Positions 35,098 to 47,273 of a DNA stretch of 64,000 nt are shown piece by piece (the stretch's first letter is position 1; every line of letters begins with the position of its first letter). Location of the stretch: assembly GCA_026545225.1 (NCBI GenBank), contig CM048849.1, positions 52,894,836 through 52,958,835 of the forward strand, read 5' to 3'. Source of the DNA: Cornus controversa. Lineage: Eukaryota > Streptophyta > Magnoliopsida > Cornales > Cornaceae. A program made the translations under genes and the position numbers. Under the pieces are notes generated by a model that was not told the DNA's origin, made no database searches, and worked only from the letters and a program-made list of their open reading frames with translations.

Positions 35098-36500
35098 TGT
35101 TGACCCAAAGGTTTTAACCTAAAGGGCAATCTTGTAATTTTGATGATAACAAATCATTAATGATGTTTTGTACTAATTCCCAATTTGAGTGATTGATTTT
35201 GAAGTAATGATATTTATTCAAGAAAGCATTCACATTGAGGATGATGTCATGAAGAGGACAATGTCAAAGAAAGCATTCCATTGAAAAAGAAAGTGTTGTC
35301 ACAAGATTTAATGACAAATGCCATTTTTGAAGAAATGGGGTATAAATAAGTTGGTGAGAGCTAGGATTTCATTGTCAAAGTTATTTATGAATAACATGAT
35401 TGAAGCTCATTTCTATGATAGGACCATGCATCCTTTTTTTTATATCATTTATTGGTTTTTAATTCTCTTGAAATTGGTCTTGATATTAATTCAATGATTT
35501 TATAAGACCAAACAAGCTCAATGTCCTAACCTTGTCTTTGAAATTTGATTTTTTAAAGGTTAGAGGACTTTGAGGCGCCTCAAACTCAATTTGAGCCACC
35601 TCAAAGTTACAGAAAGAAATTGAAGTTTTGAGAAGGCTTTTTGAGGCGCCTCAACCTCAAACTAATTTTGAGCCACCTCAAACTAATTTTGAGCCACCTC
35701 AAACTCATTTCGAGCCACCTCAAAATATTTTGAGGCGCCTCAAACTGCACTTTGAGCCACCTCAAAATGCACTTTGAGCCACCTCAAAGTTTATGAGCCG
35801 CCTGAAACTCATTTTGAGTCGCCTCAAACATGTTGAATTCAAATCCAACGGATAGTTTAGTGCATTTAATGCCCTCAACTACCTTCCAACAGCTATAATT
35901 CAAAGGGGCTCTATATATATTGATGGCTCTGCATTTATTTCTTCTCCTAACACTCTTGAGCTATTTTTGCTGAGCTAAATTCATTACATTCAATACTCTA
36001 TCATTCTCATTTATTAGACTTGAGCTTCAACTTGAGATTCATATATAACTACTAGTCTTGTGAGCTTCATTTTGAGATTTTATCTTTGAGAGATATATTC
36101 TTTGAGCTGTAAATCTTCTCCTCATTTATTGTAAAGGGTTGGTTGAACCCAAGAAGACTAAGTGGAGGACTTCACTTAGCAAGAGAAAGGAAGAAGCTTG
36201 TTAGCTTCATTGTAAATGTTTGCTCTCCACCCGAAAGGAGAAGCCTTAGTGGATTTGGGGAAATCTCAAGAGTGATCTAGAGTTGTGGAGTAGGGGATTC
36301 CGAACCACGCTACATCTTGCGTCACTTGTGTTTGATTCTCTCTAACTCTCTCTTTTAATTCTTGTGCATCTATTTTCCCTCATTTCACTAGTGCTTTTAT
36401 TTTGACTTGTTCTTGATATTTATATTTGTGAAAAAATTGTCATTGATTGCCATTGACCCTATTCACCCCCCCCCCCTCTAGGGTCAATTTTTGGGTAACA
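35098..36500 (+). mobile_element. Solo LTR with a cluster of GAGGCGCCTC-type motifs
   Basis: 1,403 bp from TGTTGACCC to GGGTAACA with a perfect 5-bp duplication TCAAC (35093-35097 and 36501-36505). Bases about 35565-35830 hold about twelve spaced copies of TTTGAGSCRCCTCAAA-like units, several being the palindrome TGAGGCGCCTCA. The 3' end carries the C-run and CCCTCTAGGGTCA phrase seen in some copia LTRs, but family is not proven. Confidence 0.85.
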
Positions 36501-36505
36501 TCAAC

Positions 36506-37310
36506 ATCTAAATTTTGGTTTTGAAAATCCCAAAGTTCAAACTCAATAATGCCCTCATACATATACATATACATACACACTCGCATATATACATATAAGA
36601 ATCCAACAAAATTCAAAATTTCCAATTTTTAACTAAGGTGGAACTACAATCCCAAAATTCGACACAACATTTTGATTTTGATTTGATTTGTTCTTGTCCC
36701 AGTCTTAAATTGTTGTTAGACAATTTGAAACTCCGGTCGACGCCATCGCATGAGCGTGGAGACGCTAACGTTAAAGCCTCACAGTTCGTCAGATTCGTTG
36801 TGGCAAACGATAGGGTTTTAGCCAGAAGTCCTCCCTGAATTTTAGAGACTTCAAACTCCCGCCAGATTTGTAGTTGTAACATAAAAAAATTCTCTATGTC
36901 GCCTTTGAACTCACATCTGGATTTTTTTTAGTTATGGGTGTATTGTGGTGTGGGGGAGAGAAAGGGAGAGAGATTGCGGTGGGTACTAGGTTAGTAGTGG
37001 TGTAGTGATTGAAGTGTGATGGTGGTGGTCGGCGGTGGTGTGATGGGTGGAAGTGGCTTGAGTGTAGTGTGTGTGTGTATATATTATTTGTGAATACAAC
37101 AACAGGTGATTTGTGTGTGAAATTGGCAAGGATAGGATATGGCATTATTGGTGATTTCATTTTGGGTATAAGGTTAATTTTGTCATTTTACTTCACATAA
37201 GGGCATTATTGGTGTTTTATTTTATTCTTTTAACTAAGCAAACTGTCATCTAGCGAGAGGGGTAGTTAGGGTGAAGTCAATAAAACCTTGAGGGAGGTTG
37301 GCTAAATTTT
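36506..37310. other. TIR-element interior between two nested LTR insertions
   Basis: No gene supported. The short open frames here lack recognisable domains. Contains a GGTGGTGG-rich patch near 37015-37050. Confidence 0.5.
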
Positions 37311-40300
37311 TGTTAGAAAAATTGAATGAAAATTAAAAGAGTGCGATGAAAGATTATATTACAGAAGTTAGGTTAGGATCTAACATGAGTGGGAGAGTAT
37401 CTGTTAAGTAATAAACAAACACGTAAGTGTTGATTCACACTGAACAGATATCAAAACTGTTTGTTACTATCGAATAGACACCATTAGTATTGTTTAAAGT
37501 TGAAACAATACGATTCTCAACCCTTTGCACCAAAGTACATGTCTTATAGCTATTCGGTTACTTTTGAAAGAGTACTCATATGCCTATAAATAGGTTATTT
37601 ACCTTCATTTGTAAATATACAATTTTCAGACTTCTTCTTCTCTTTACGTCTGAAGTATCTTTACAAAACCTATATAGTCTAACCAAGTCGTAGTCCATTC
37701 ACAAAAGCTCAGTTGGTTTGAAGTGTTGCTACCATTGAAAGTATCTTTACAAAACCTATATAGTCTAACCAAGTCGTAGTCCATTCACAGAAGCTCAGTT
37801 GGTTTGAAGTGTTGCTACCATTGAGAGGAACATCGTTGTATCTTGGGAGATAGTCGTCAAGGGTCCGTTTAACACCATTGTGGGGGGATAATTGTCTTAA
37901 GGACATATAGTCTAACTCTAGCCTCGATCTACAGGTTCTTTAGTATTTATGTATTTTACAATTGTTTTATGTCACATACATATATATTTTCCAATAATCT
38001 TAAAACAATTATGTGTTCTGTTGTATATATGATACTATTTAAGATAGTGATTTTATACGAAGCATAAAATATTGACAAGTTCAATATTAGTTAAATATTT
38101 ATAAAATATCAGTACCACATAGAGTATTGTTTATTTTGTGAAATTCAATAGTTATGATATAATATTGTTTAAGTTTGTGGTATGCCTTAATTCAATATTG
38201 GTGCGATATTGAATATACATTTTATTATTTTGTAAATTCATCTATATGTAAATCATATGATTTGAATTGAATGTCTTTATTTGGTAATTTTATGATTTGC
38301 ATTTAGTATACTTATATCTTGGTGATAAGTTTAATTATGACAAATGTTATTCAATATTTATAAAATATTGATTTAGTGTTGCATTTAAATTAGTGTTATA
38401 TTTATCAATATTTCTATAATGTGACAAATGACAAGTGTAATAGAGATAATTATTCTTGTTAAGAATAAGGAGAAATTTTGAGACATTCTCCAAGGCACAT
38501 GTTGTGCTAGATGAATAATTGGGTATGAGAGAGTTATATACCATACTAGAAATTATAAGACCATTGAGGTACGTATGATAAATAGTGTTTATCATAATTT
38601 CTAAAATCAACCTGATAGTCAAATCACCAACTGCTTGATATATAGAAAGAGTTTATATTTTTCTATAAATACTTAGAAATGTGACAGTCTTAAAATTATT
38701 AAGATATTAATAAGATATATCTTGTGCATAACTTAAGAAGTATAGAACAAGGTTCTATTAATGAAAAATTAAAATTGCTTAACTTTTCGGAAAAAAAAAT
38801 TTTAATTTGAAATGACCAAGAAGGGTTCATAGTTTTAGATCATGAAAAGAGAGTGTGCAAACTTGAAAAATCTATGTGTAGATTGAAATAAATATTAAAT
38901 CGATAACATAAGTTAGATGGTTACATGTCAATAAGTATGTTGCATGCTAAAAATACTCTAGATGGATATATTTTATAACTATGTTATTGTGATCTAAATG
39001 ACAAGTTGTACATAACTTGATATAAAAGCAATCCAAGAGAATACTAAGTGTATTGAGGTGGTTGAGATCCATCTTGAAATTAATGATTGCATTTATCAAG
39101 GATTGACATTGAAATTAAGGGATATAAAAGACTTTAGATTCACAAATGGACATGTCTTTAATTTTAAAGGTGTAGTCATGGAATATAAGCTAATTGCTTT
39201 AAATAAAGCAAGAATGATTAAGAAGTTGTAAACATTCTTAAAGGATATTTCAAATTGGCTAACACATGCGCCACTGTTCTCAAATGAAAAAATCTCTATA
39301 GAGTGCATATATCAAAGAACAACTTGGTGGCCACATATATGAAAGGTTGAATTAGAGAGCAAGTGACGATGTCATCGAGGGGAATGGGCTTAAAGCCTAA
39401 AACCAACAAGTCATCTTAATGGAAATTCTATCTAGCTGACTGGAGATCCCAAGATATAGATTCAAAGGGACAACTAAAATTTTGAGTAACTCACCAATAG
39501 CACTGAAAGATTTTGTCTTCTACTCATTCCTGTGATAACACAGTACTGCCTGTCATGGGTATCAGGTTAAGCAAATACTTTTAGTGATTCCTATATCTTG
39601 AAAATCCTAGTGGGGGTATGACAGGATACTCTTAATAGAGAATCACCTATATGAGTGTGAAGTGGGCCGCTTCTATGAGAATGACAAGGCTAAGTTCTCT
39701 AGAGCACTCATGAATACCAGGATTTATTCCAGACCGAAATGAACACAACCGAAAGAACCAACTTTATGCAGAAATGTGTTGTGTGTATACTATTGTTTAG
39801 TTTTACACAAACTGCTAATAGTTAAAGATTTTATGTGACCAGTTAGCTAAGTAAATCCAATAGTATTACACTAGGGAAGATTCAAGGCCAAAAGCTATCT
39901 ATCTCGATGCAATAACTTTCCAACTATACTCTCTTATTGTAAGTAAAAGTCTATTTTCCAAATTATATTAATTTTCATTCAGGGGGATTGTTAGAAAAAT
40001 TGAATGAAAATTAAAGGGGTGTGATGAAAGATTATATTGCACGAGTTAGGCTAATATATAATATGAGTGAGAGAGTGTCTGTTAAGTAATAAATAGACAA
40101 ATAGATGTTGATTCACACTGAACAGATACCAAAAGTGTCTGTTAGTTTCGAATAGAGTTGTTTAAAGTTAAAAAAACTACCATTTGCAACCTTTTGCACC
40201 TAAGTACATGTGTCATGGCTATTCGGTTACTTTTGAAAGGGTACCAGTATGCCTATAAATAGGTCATTTACCTTCATTTGTAAATATACAATTTTCAGAC

Positions 40301-40668
40301 TTCTTTTTCTATCTACGTCTGAAGTATCTCTACAAAACCTATATAGTCTAACATAGTCTAACAAGTCGTGAGTCTTAGTGGTTTGTTCTGAACCAACGGT
40401 TTAAGAGAGTCAAGTCTAAGAGAGTACTAACACATAGGTAGTTCATATAAGGCTCAATTAGTTTGAAGTGTTGTTACCAATTGAGAGGATGATCGTTGTA
40501 TCCTGGGAGACCGTCGTCAAGGGTCCATTCAACACCACTGCGGGGCGATAATTGTCTTAAGGACATAGAGTCTAACTCTAGCCTCGATTTACAGGTTCTT
40601 TAGTATTTATGTATTTTACAATTATTTTACATCTTAAATAATATCATATATGTATATATTTTTCAACA
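37311..40668 (+). mobile_element. Short non-autonomous copia-type LTR element
   Basis: LTRs 37311-37996 and 39989-40668 start TGTTAGAAAAATTGAATG. The flanking duplication is ATTTT (37306-37310 and 40669-40673), and a polypurine tract CAGGGGGAT precedes the 3' LTR. The interior is only about 2 kb and mostly non-coding. Near 39325-39405 a plus-strand frame reads RE-QVTMSSRGMGLKP, the tail of copia RNase H, with a stop just before. It resembles a deletion derivative that kept both ends. Confidence 0.85.
37654..37826. repeat. 86-bp tandem duplication inside the left LTR
   Basis: Anchor AGTATCTTTACAAAACC at 37654 and again at 37740; the matching part of the right LTR (near 40321) has one copy only. 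The duplication therefore postdates insertion. Confidence 0.88.
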
Positions 40669-40734
40669 ATTTTTTCACTTACTTTAATCTATAGATAATA
40701 AAGACAAACCTCAAAGGGTCGGAGTAATTTACCC

Positions 40735-41530
40735 TTTTTTTAAATAATCTATCTCTCTATTCCCCTCTCTCTCTCCCTCTTTGTCCCCTCTCTCTCCTCT
40801 CTTTATCTTTTTATCTCTCTATATCTATAAAAATAATAAATTCATTTAATTTTTTAATAAATTAATTAAAAAATAAAAAAGTAAATATTTTTTTTCAATA
40901 GAATTATTACGATGGTTTAAATTTTTTTTGTTAAAAGTCGTCTCCCTTACAAAAATTTTTGTGTTCGTCACTGCTACAGCGGGATGCAAAAGTGCAACAA
41001 TTCTACTTAAAAAAATAATATTTTTAATTGAGATACAAGTAACACCATTAAATAAAAAATGTAACATCCATACAACACATTTATTATAAAAATGCAACAT
41101 TCATATAATAGTATAACGAGATACAATATTCTCCAATAATTTTATTCTAAAATTGCTGCACCTTCACATTGGAGTTGCATTCTCAGTAGAGTAGTTTTGC
41201 ATTACTGATGTAACTGTGTTGCATTCAAAATATAATGATTTCGTATATGCACACTAAAGTACAAGCAAAAATTTTTTTTTGATCTAGATTGGGCTATGGT
41301 AAGATGAGATACAGTTTATCAGTCGTCACTGGGTTAAAGCAGAGCCCAAGTGTCCAACACCTAAGAGGAGCCAAACCCGAGCAACATCAAAGGATAAAGA
41401 ATTAAAGCTTCACGGCAGTTATGAGTTACCCATTAAAAACGTCACGCCAATTTATCAATTCCAGGCCCACACCCAACCCCTACAATGAGTTCGTGAAAAC
41501 ATTACGAGAATTCCGTGATATAATAATTCC

Positions 41531-41578
<48 letters not shown>

Positions 41579-42307
41579 CTATCTATCTTTCCATCTTTAT
41601 CCTCCTTAACACGTCCAATCGCTATCCACTCCTATTTATATATATATATACTCAGACACTCAAGCACATATATATATCCCTAAATTTTAGTACTATACAT
41701 ATCTGGTACTATTAATGTTACGCAGTTCCTAACTTCCGTAAAAAAAAAATATGTTAACCAGTTCCTTTCTTCACCTAACCTGATAACAGTGCCCAATAAA
41801 CCTAGAGATAGAGGGGGGTCAACAGGACGTGCTGTAGTTGAACTGGAGCCAAGCCCTAGATCTATAGGAGTAGATCTCAGAATCCTATAGATTTATTATC
41901 ATCGAAGTAAACGCGTTGCTTCTTCTTCGCAAGTGTCGTGTAGTGATGGGTCAATCTCTGCGTGGAATCGAAGGAATCCATGGAGTGTGGGTAGGTGATC
42001 TAGATTATGTTAAGTATTCCAAAAGGCAAAAAGGTTCGAATCTTCATAGACTTCATTAGCTGTTTGATATTTTTTATCATTTAGTTCGCTAATTATCCTC
42101 TAATCCAGTTTAGGATTCGATTATTTTTTTACTTACTCGGAAGTTTGATCTGGTTGAGGCAGAAAACTGAGATCACTTTGTTTGTTGTTCTCAGTTTGAA
42201 GATATAATGTCAGCTATATGATTAGTTGATTCTATGTGTATATGTACATGTATTGCTTCGATTGTGAAGTGTTTGTATAATATTGGGAGTGATTGATTGA
42301 AGAAGTC
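40735..42307 (+). other. Intergenic and leader of the RINGv gene
   Basis: No gene seen. Contains CT-rich runs near 40745-40815 and a (CT)n(AT)n microsatellite at about 41531-41578. The first intron or leader of the RINGv gene could begin after about 41900, where base composition becomes mixed; not resolved. Confidence 0.45.
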
Positions 42308-45300
42308 ATGGATCATGAAACGCATGATCAACAACGAATCAATGAGCCGGTGGGTTCAGTTGATGCAGTTAATTCAGGGGTTGCCGAGAATTCGAAGAAT
42401 TTGGTTGATTCAGTTGATGCAGTTAATTCAGGGGTTGCCGAGAATTCGAAGAATTTGGTTGATTCAGTTGATGCAGTTAATTCAGGGGTTGCCGAGAATT
42501 CGAAGAGTTTGGTTGATGGGAATGTGTCTGAAACTGTAATTGTGCTAAAATCGGACGAGAAGGAGGCCTCGTGCGTTGGTAGAGAAAATGGAGATTTGAA
42601 TGTGAATGCGAATGTTCCGGGGTCGAGTAAGGTATCAGCGGATGAGCCAAAGATAAAGGATTCAGATGACGAGAAGCATTCGTGTGTGATTGATGTGAAA
42701 TGTGGAGGTGGAGGACTTGGTGAGAATTTGGATGGCGAGAGGGTTTGTAGGATATGCCATTTGAGCTCTGATCCATCATCAGAAACTACTACTGTTACAG
42801 TGAGGATGATTTTAATTCCTCTTGGTTGTGGTTGTAAAGATGAGCTTGGAATTGCACATTCTCATTGCGCTGAGGCCTGGTTTACCATAAAAGGGAATAG
42901 GTACTTGCTATCTTGAATTTTACTCTGTTGCTCAGATTTTGTCGGAGAAGTACATATTCTTTTATTATTATTGTTATTCTATGCTTGCTTGATTTATTTA
43001 CTTATTCTATGTTCTCTATTTTACTTCTTTTTGTGTATTTCTCTTTCTTTCTTTTTTCTCTTCCATTTTTTTGTATGCGCGCGTAATTTTGATGTCATAT
43101 ATTGGGTTTTGTCATCAATTGGGTCTATCAGTTTTGTAATTGATGAAATTGGTATGATTCACAGGAAATATAAGAAAAAAATTTAATTTTAGACTTTTAG
43201 TATGGCCTCTAAATTGAAATTTAGACAAGAACAAGTGATTACCTTATTGACCTTAAAGAATAATAATTCTTTAATTTGTCATGGAGTGCTGGTATCTTCT
43301 TCCTCTAAGAAGCACGAACAGTCACATGGCAAATCCTAAAAAATTAGGATATGGACACGGCGGGGAGTCGGGGACACAATGACTAATAAATACATTTATA
43401 TTTTAAGAGTAATACTATTTTTCATCAACCTAACAATGAAAAATTCACAAATCACACGGACACAGACATTGACAAATCCTAAAATATCAGGATATGGACA
43501 CAACGATTAATAAATATATATTTTATATATGATCCTATATGTTAAGAGTAATATAATTTTTTATCAACCTAACGATAAAAATGTCACAAATCATAATAAT
43601 TAATGAGCTATAGAAATAAATAGTTTATCGTTTAAAGAACTACACAATTGAATCTACCCCACAACAATAATAATAGTTGTTTTTAAAACAAAAAAACTTG
43701 AAATATTATATGTTATGATTGCCAATTTCAAAGAAGTCATTATATTTACACTTTATCTTTCTTTTTAAAACTTTATTACAACTCCCTAATGATATGACAT
43801 GTGTGTTGAACATGTGTTCATGGCATGTCCACGGTGTGTCTAAAAATAAATAAATAATTAAGACATGTATTTTGGCGTGTCCGACGCGTGTTGGTATCCA
43901 ACAGGGATTGTTTAACCTTCTAGGCGTTTCCGTGCTTCCTAGTTCCTGCTACATTATCAGAAGTAGTGCCACATCTGAAATTTCCTTTCAATAAACAATC
44001 TTTGAAATGAGAGGAATAGTTACACAGTTACACCTGAACTGATGGAACTTTGTCATGGTTCAGTTCCTAGTTTCTAAATCAAATTGACATGAAAAATATG
44101 TATAAAAGATGGGATCTAATCTTAGTTGAGAACTTATAAAAGACAGTAGAAGATATATGAACAATGTAGAAATAATTGACCAATAATAACAGTAATATCA
44201 TTAATATTTATTATTTTTATACCAATATATGTGCCTTTTCATACAACCAGTATTGTCTGCCAATTAAATCTGCCCAGCCCCAGATGCTCTAGATTTTTAC
44301 TCATTGATTAATAAGTTAATTTTTTTCTGTATTTTCTTACAATAGCATCTTTTAACTGTGTTGTATTTAAGGGGAGGAGATCTATAAATTTTGAGAAATT
44401 TGGCTTCTCATTTAGTATTTTTACTATAACTATCATATATAGCAACAATGGCATATTTTTCATTGAATGGCTGGCATTTTATTGCCACTGTTGCTATGTT
44501 TAAGGACACCCAGTTTTGGTTAACCCTCTGTTTCTTATGCCAGTGTGAATCTGCCTCTCAGATTTTACTCAAGAACCCCAATCTCGAGGAGAATTATTAT
44601 TTTTTTTTAATTTTTGTAGCATGTACAGTCATGATTCTGCATAGTGACTGAATTTTTGCTTATATCCCAAGCCTGAGTCCGATACTCACCGGTATATCGG
44701 TTGGAATCAGAATCACATCAGACTCAGCTGAGTCCCTATGGACTCGTCGAAGTCCTTTGCGACTCAACTGACTCTTATTCTAGTCTCTTTTGTGTCCCTA
44801 GCAACTTGGCCGAGACAACACATCAGATTTGGAAATTTTCACGAATTCTGTTTCCAGTACTGTTACATAACGCCCATTATGCCTTTCAACCGTTGTTTTC
44901 AATACTGTTACATAACACCCATTATGCCTTGCGTTTGTTACACCGTGGCTTCGGATCATGTGTATAGTTGTTTTTTTAGCTACAATACTATGAGAATCTT
45001 TTTCTTGGCTAATGCATGCAAATTCCACTTACGGACTAATTATTCTTCTCTCTTAAATTCCTTCAATTGAATACATGTGAACTTTGGATTATCTTTGTTG
45101 GAGAATATCATTATTGAGTGATTTAAGCCTTGACAGAATATTTGATTGGAGTGATTTTAGGAATCCTTCATCAGTATATTTTTCACTTTTATCATACGTG
45201 TATTTTTTCACCTACCAATAGAGGTGATCATTGTAAACAAAGGCAAGAGAGAATATAATGAAAGTGATGTAGCCCTTTGAGCTTTGTGTGTCGTGGATGT

Positions 45301-46324
45301 AGGTTGTAGTGGCCGAACCACGTTATATTCTTGTGTTCTTCTTGTTTAATTTCTCTCTACAATTTATTTTTTTATCAACAATCTTTAATCTACTATTACC
45401 TGACTAACCCTTTTTATTCTCTATCTTTTAGATTTCAATAAAACCAGGAATAAGCGTTTTATTTGAATTAGATGAAGCTGCTTTTCAATTTAAGATATTT
45501 TTGTGCATAGGCTTTTAATGTATATTTATTTGAGGGAGGGAGGGACCTTCTTTTATAATACTTTCCATTAATTGAACTGGTTATGGGCATAAGCTAAGCA
45601 TGCCTGTTCTTGTACAGCTCATATGATCCAAGCATCATGAGAAGCCTTTGTTTCTCTTTGCTCTATTTCTCTTTCGAATCTCATAGAAGATGAGATTCCA
45701 TTGGTTAGCATGTCAGCATGTTATATCCCGTCCATATTTTAGTTTTCATGTTAAGTTGTCTCTTTGAGATAGAAATTAGCCATGTCTTGAAAGTGTAGGA
45801 CATGTAGGCATGTGCTAATTAGCCTAGTAAATATTTAAACCCACACTCGCACACTTGTGCTGCTGAAAGAGTTGGCATCTTGAACTTGTGAAATTGGAGA
45901 AAATGGGAAAATAATAAAAACACTGGACTGACAAATGTCAATGGCCAACTTTTATGGGTTTAGACTGGTTCCTTGATTATCTGTTGAAGTGCTGTGTTCT
46001 GACAAGTTCAATGACTCAAAAAATTGGTTGATTTTTCTAGTATTGCTTGAAAGCTAACAAGAAATATTTTACATAAATACCTTCTTTTTTTTTTACTATT
46101 TATGCAGAATGTGTGAAATTTGTGGCGAGACTGCAAAAAATGTTACAGGTGTTGGGGATAACAGATTCATGGAAGAGTGGAATGAGAGAGCTACTGGTAG
46201 TGGTACTAACTCGTCAGAAAGGGGTGGAGGATGTTGGCGAGGACAGCCATTTTGTAATTTCTTGATGGCATGCCTGGTAATAGCATTTGTGTTGCCGTGG
46301 TTTTTTCGTGTAAATATGTTTTAA
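42308..46324 (+). CDS. RINGv (RING-CH) zinc-finger membrane protein, two exons
   Basis: Exons 42308-42900 and 46108-46324 (GT-AG, phase 2), 269 aa. The domain matches C-x2-C ... C-x-C-x7-H-x2-C-x12-C-x2-C: CRIC begins at residue 147, then CGC-KDELGIA-HSHC, and CEIC at 200-203. A hydrophobic C-terminal helix (about 246-264) is followed by RVNMF. RINGv proteins are E3 ubiquitin ligases of membranes (MARCH-like). The N-terminus holds three copies of an 18-residue repeat and an acidic linker. The ATG at 42308 was chosen as the first true ATG of the frame. Substrate is unknown. Confidence 0.88.
42357..42518 (+). repeat. Three 54-bp tandem repeats in the RINGv coding exon
   Basis: Almost identical units starting at about 42357, 42411 and 42465 encode DAVNSGVAENSKNLVDSV three times. 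The period is 18 codons, so the frame is kept. Confidence 0.95.
42901..46107 (+). other. Single intron of the RINGv gene (3.2 kb)
   Basis: GTACTT...TATGCAG. Holds TE-like debris near 43320-43900 (GGACACGG and GTGTCCGACGCGTG phrases) and a short imperfect duplication of CTGTTACATAACRCCCATTA near 44860-44935. No coding gene seen. Confidence 0.7.
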
Positions 46325-47263
46325 CTGAAGCAAAGGAATTGAAAGATTTTTACCATTCATCATTCATTTATCATGCCTGCATCTGTATGCGGATGCATAA
46401 TGTTGATTGTTGGGTGTCGTGGGATACTTAAAGGAAGTTACAATTGTAGTATCACTAGGCCATTCCCTAACAAAGTTACACTGGCGATCCATATTCCTCA
46501 GCCCTGAAGATCCAAGGGTTCAAATATTAAAAGTTGACAAGGTGGCTGTGATAGTGTTAGCAGTCATCTTTTATAATTCTGCCTTGCAGTTGTCATATGG
46601 CATAGGTTTCAAACTATAGGTTCCAAGTGATGGTTAGGCCAAGTCAGTGAGTGAGTTTCTCTTCTTCTCTTCCTTATTTTTTAATCCTTGAGGTTTTTCT
46701 CAGTTTGACATGCCATTGTTGTTCAGAGAGTCTCGCAGTACAAATTGAAGTTGCTACAGATTCCTAAAATATTTATGTTTACTAGTGAAATAAGATTCTC
46801 AAATTTTTGTTTCCTCTTGGTTGCTGGTCGAAAATGAGAGAATTCTGTGTACTTGGTAGGTATTATAACTCTCTCTCTCTCTCTCTCTCTGTTTTTTTCT
46901 TTTTTAAGTATGCAAGTTTACTTTTACATTAATGCATGCGTAATAACCAGAGTGAATTTATCTGATGCACAAGCATGACTCTTGAAACAATGTAGCAGAT
47001 TCTGATATGGAGCTGCTGATATCAATGGGATTTTTGTCTATATATCCATAAATTGTTTTTAGTTTATTACTTGTCTTAGATGCAAGTTGGATACAGAACT
47101 AGAATGTGAAATTATTTTACTTAAAAGAAAATATATGACTCATTTGGCGTCGTTGCAAATTTGCGTTGTACAGTTGTACTTTAATTAAGAAATTAGTAAA
47201 TTAGGATTTGTTGAAAAGGGTGAAAATTGTTGGAAGTAAAGGTCTGATGTCTTGTTTCATGAA
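46325..47263. other. 3' UTR and intergenic after the RINGv gene
   Basis: No gene seen; a (CT)n microsatellite lies at about 46868-46893. Confidence 0.55.
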
Positions 47264-47273
47264 ATAAGTTGCC

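Larger units (their letters stand above)
34636..40734. mobile_element. Probable MULE-like TIR element with two nested LTR insertions
   Basis: The ends form an imperfect inverted repeat of about 30 bp: GGATAACTTACTCTGACACT on the left, GGGTAAATTACTCCGACCC on the right strand. Its own sequence is only about 1.3 kb; the rest is the solo LTR (35098-36500) and the copia-type element (37311-40668). No clean 9-bp duplication was found, so superfamily is inferred from similarity to the element at 47274. Confidence 0.5.
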
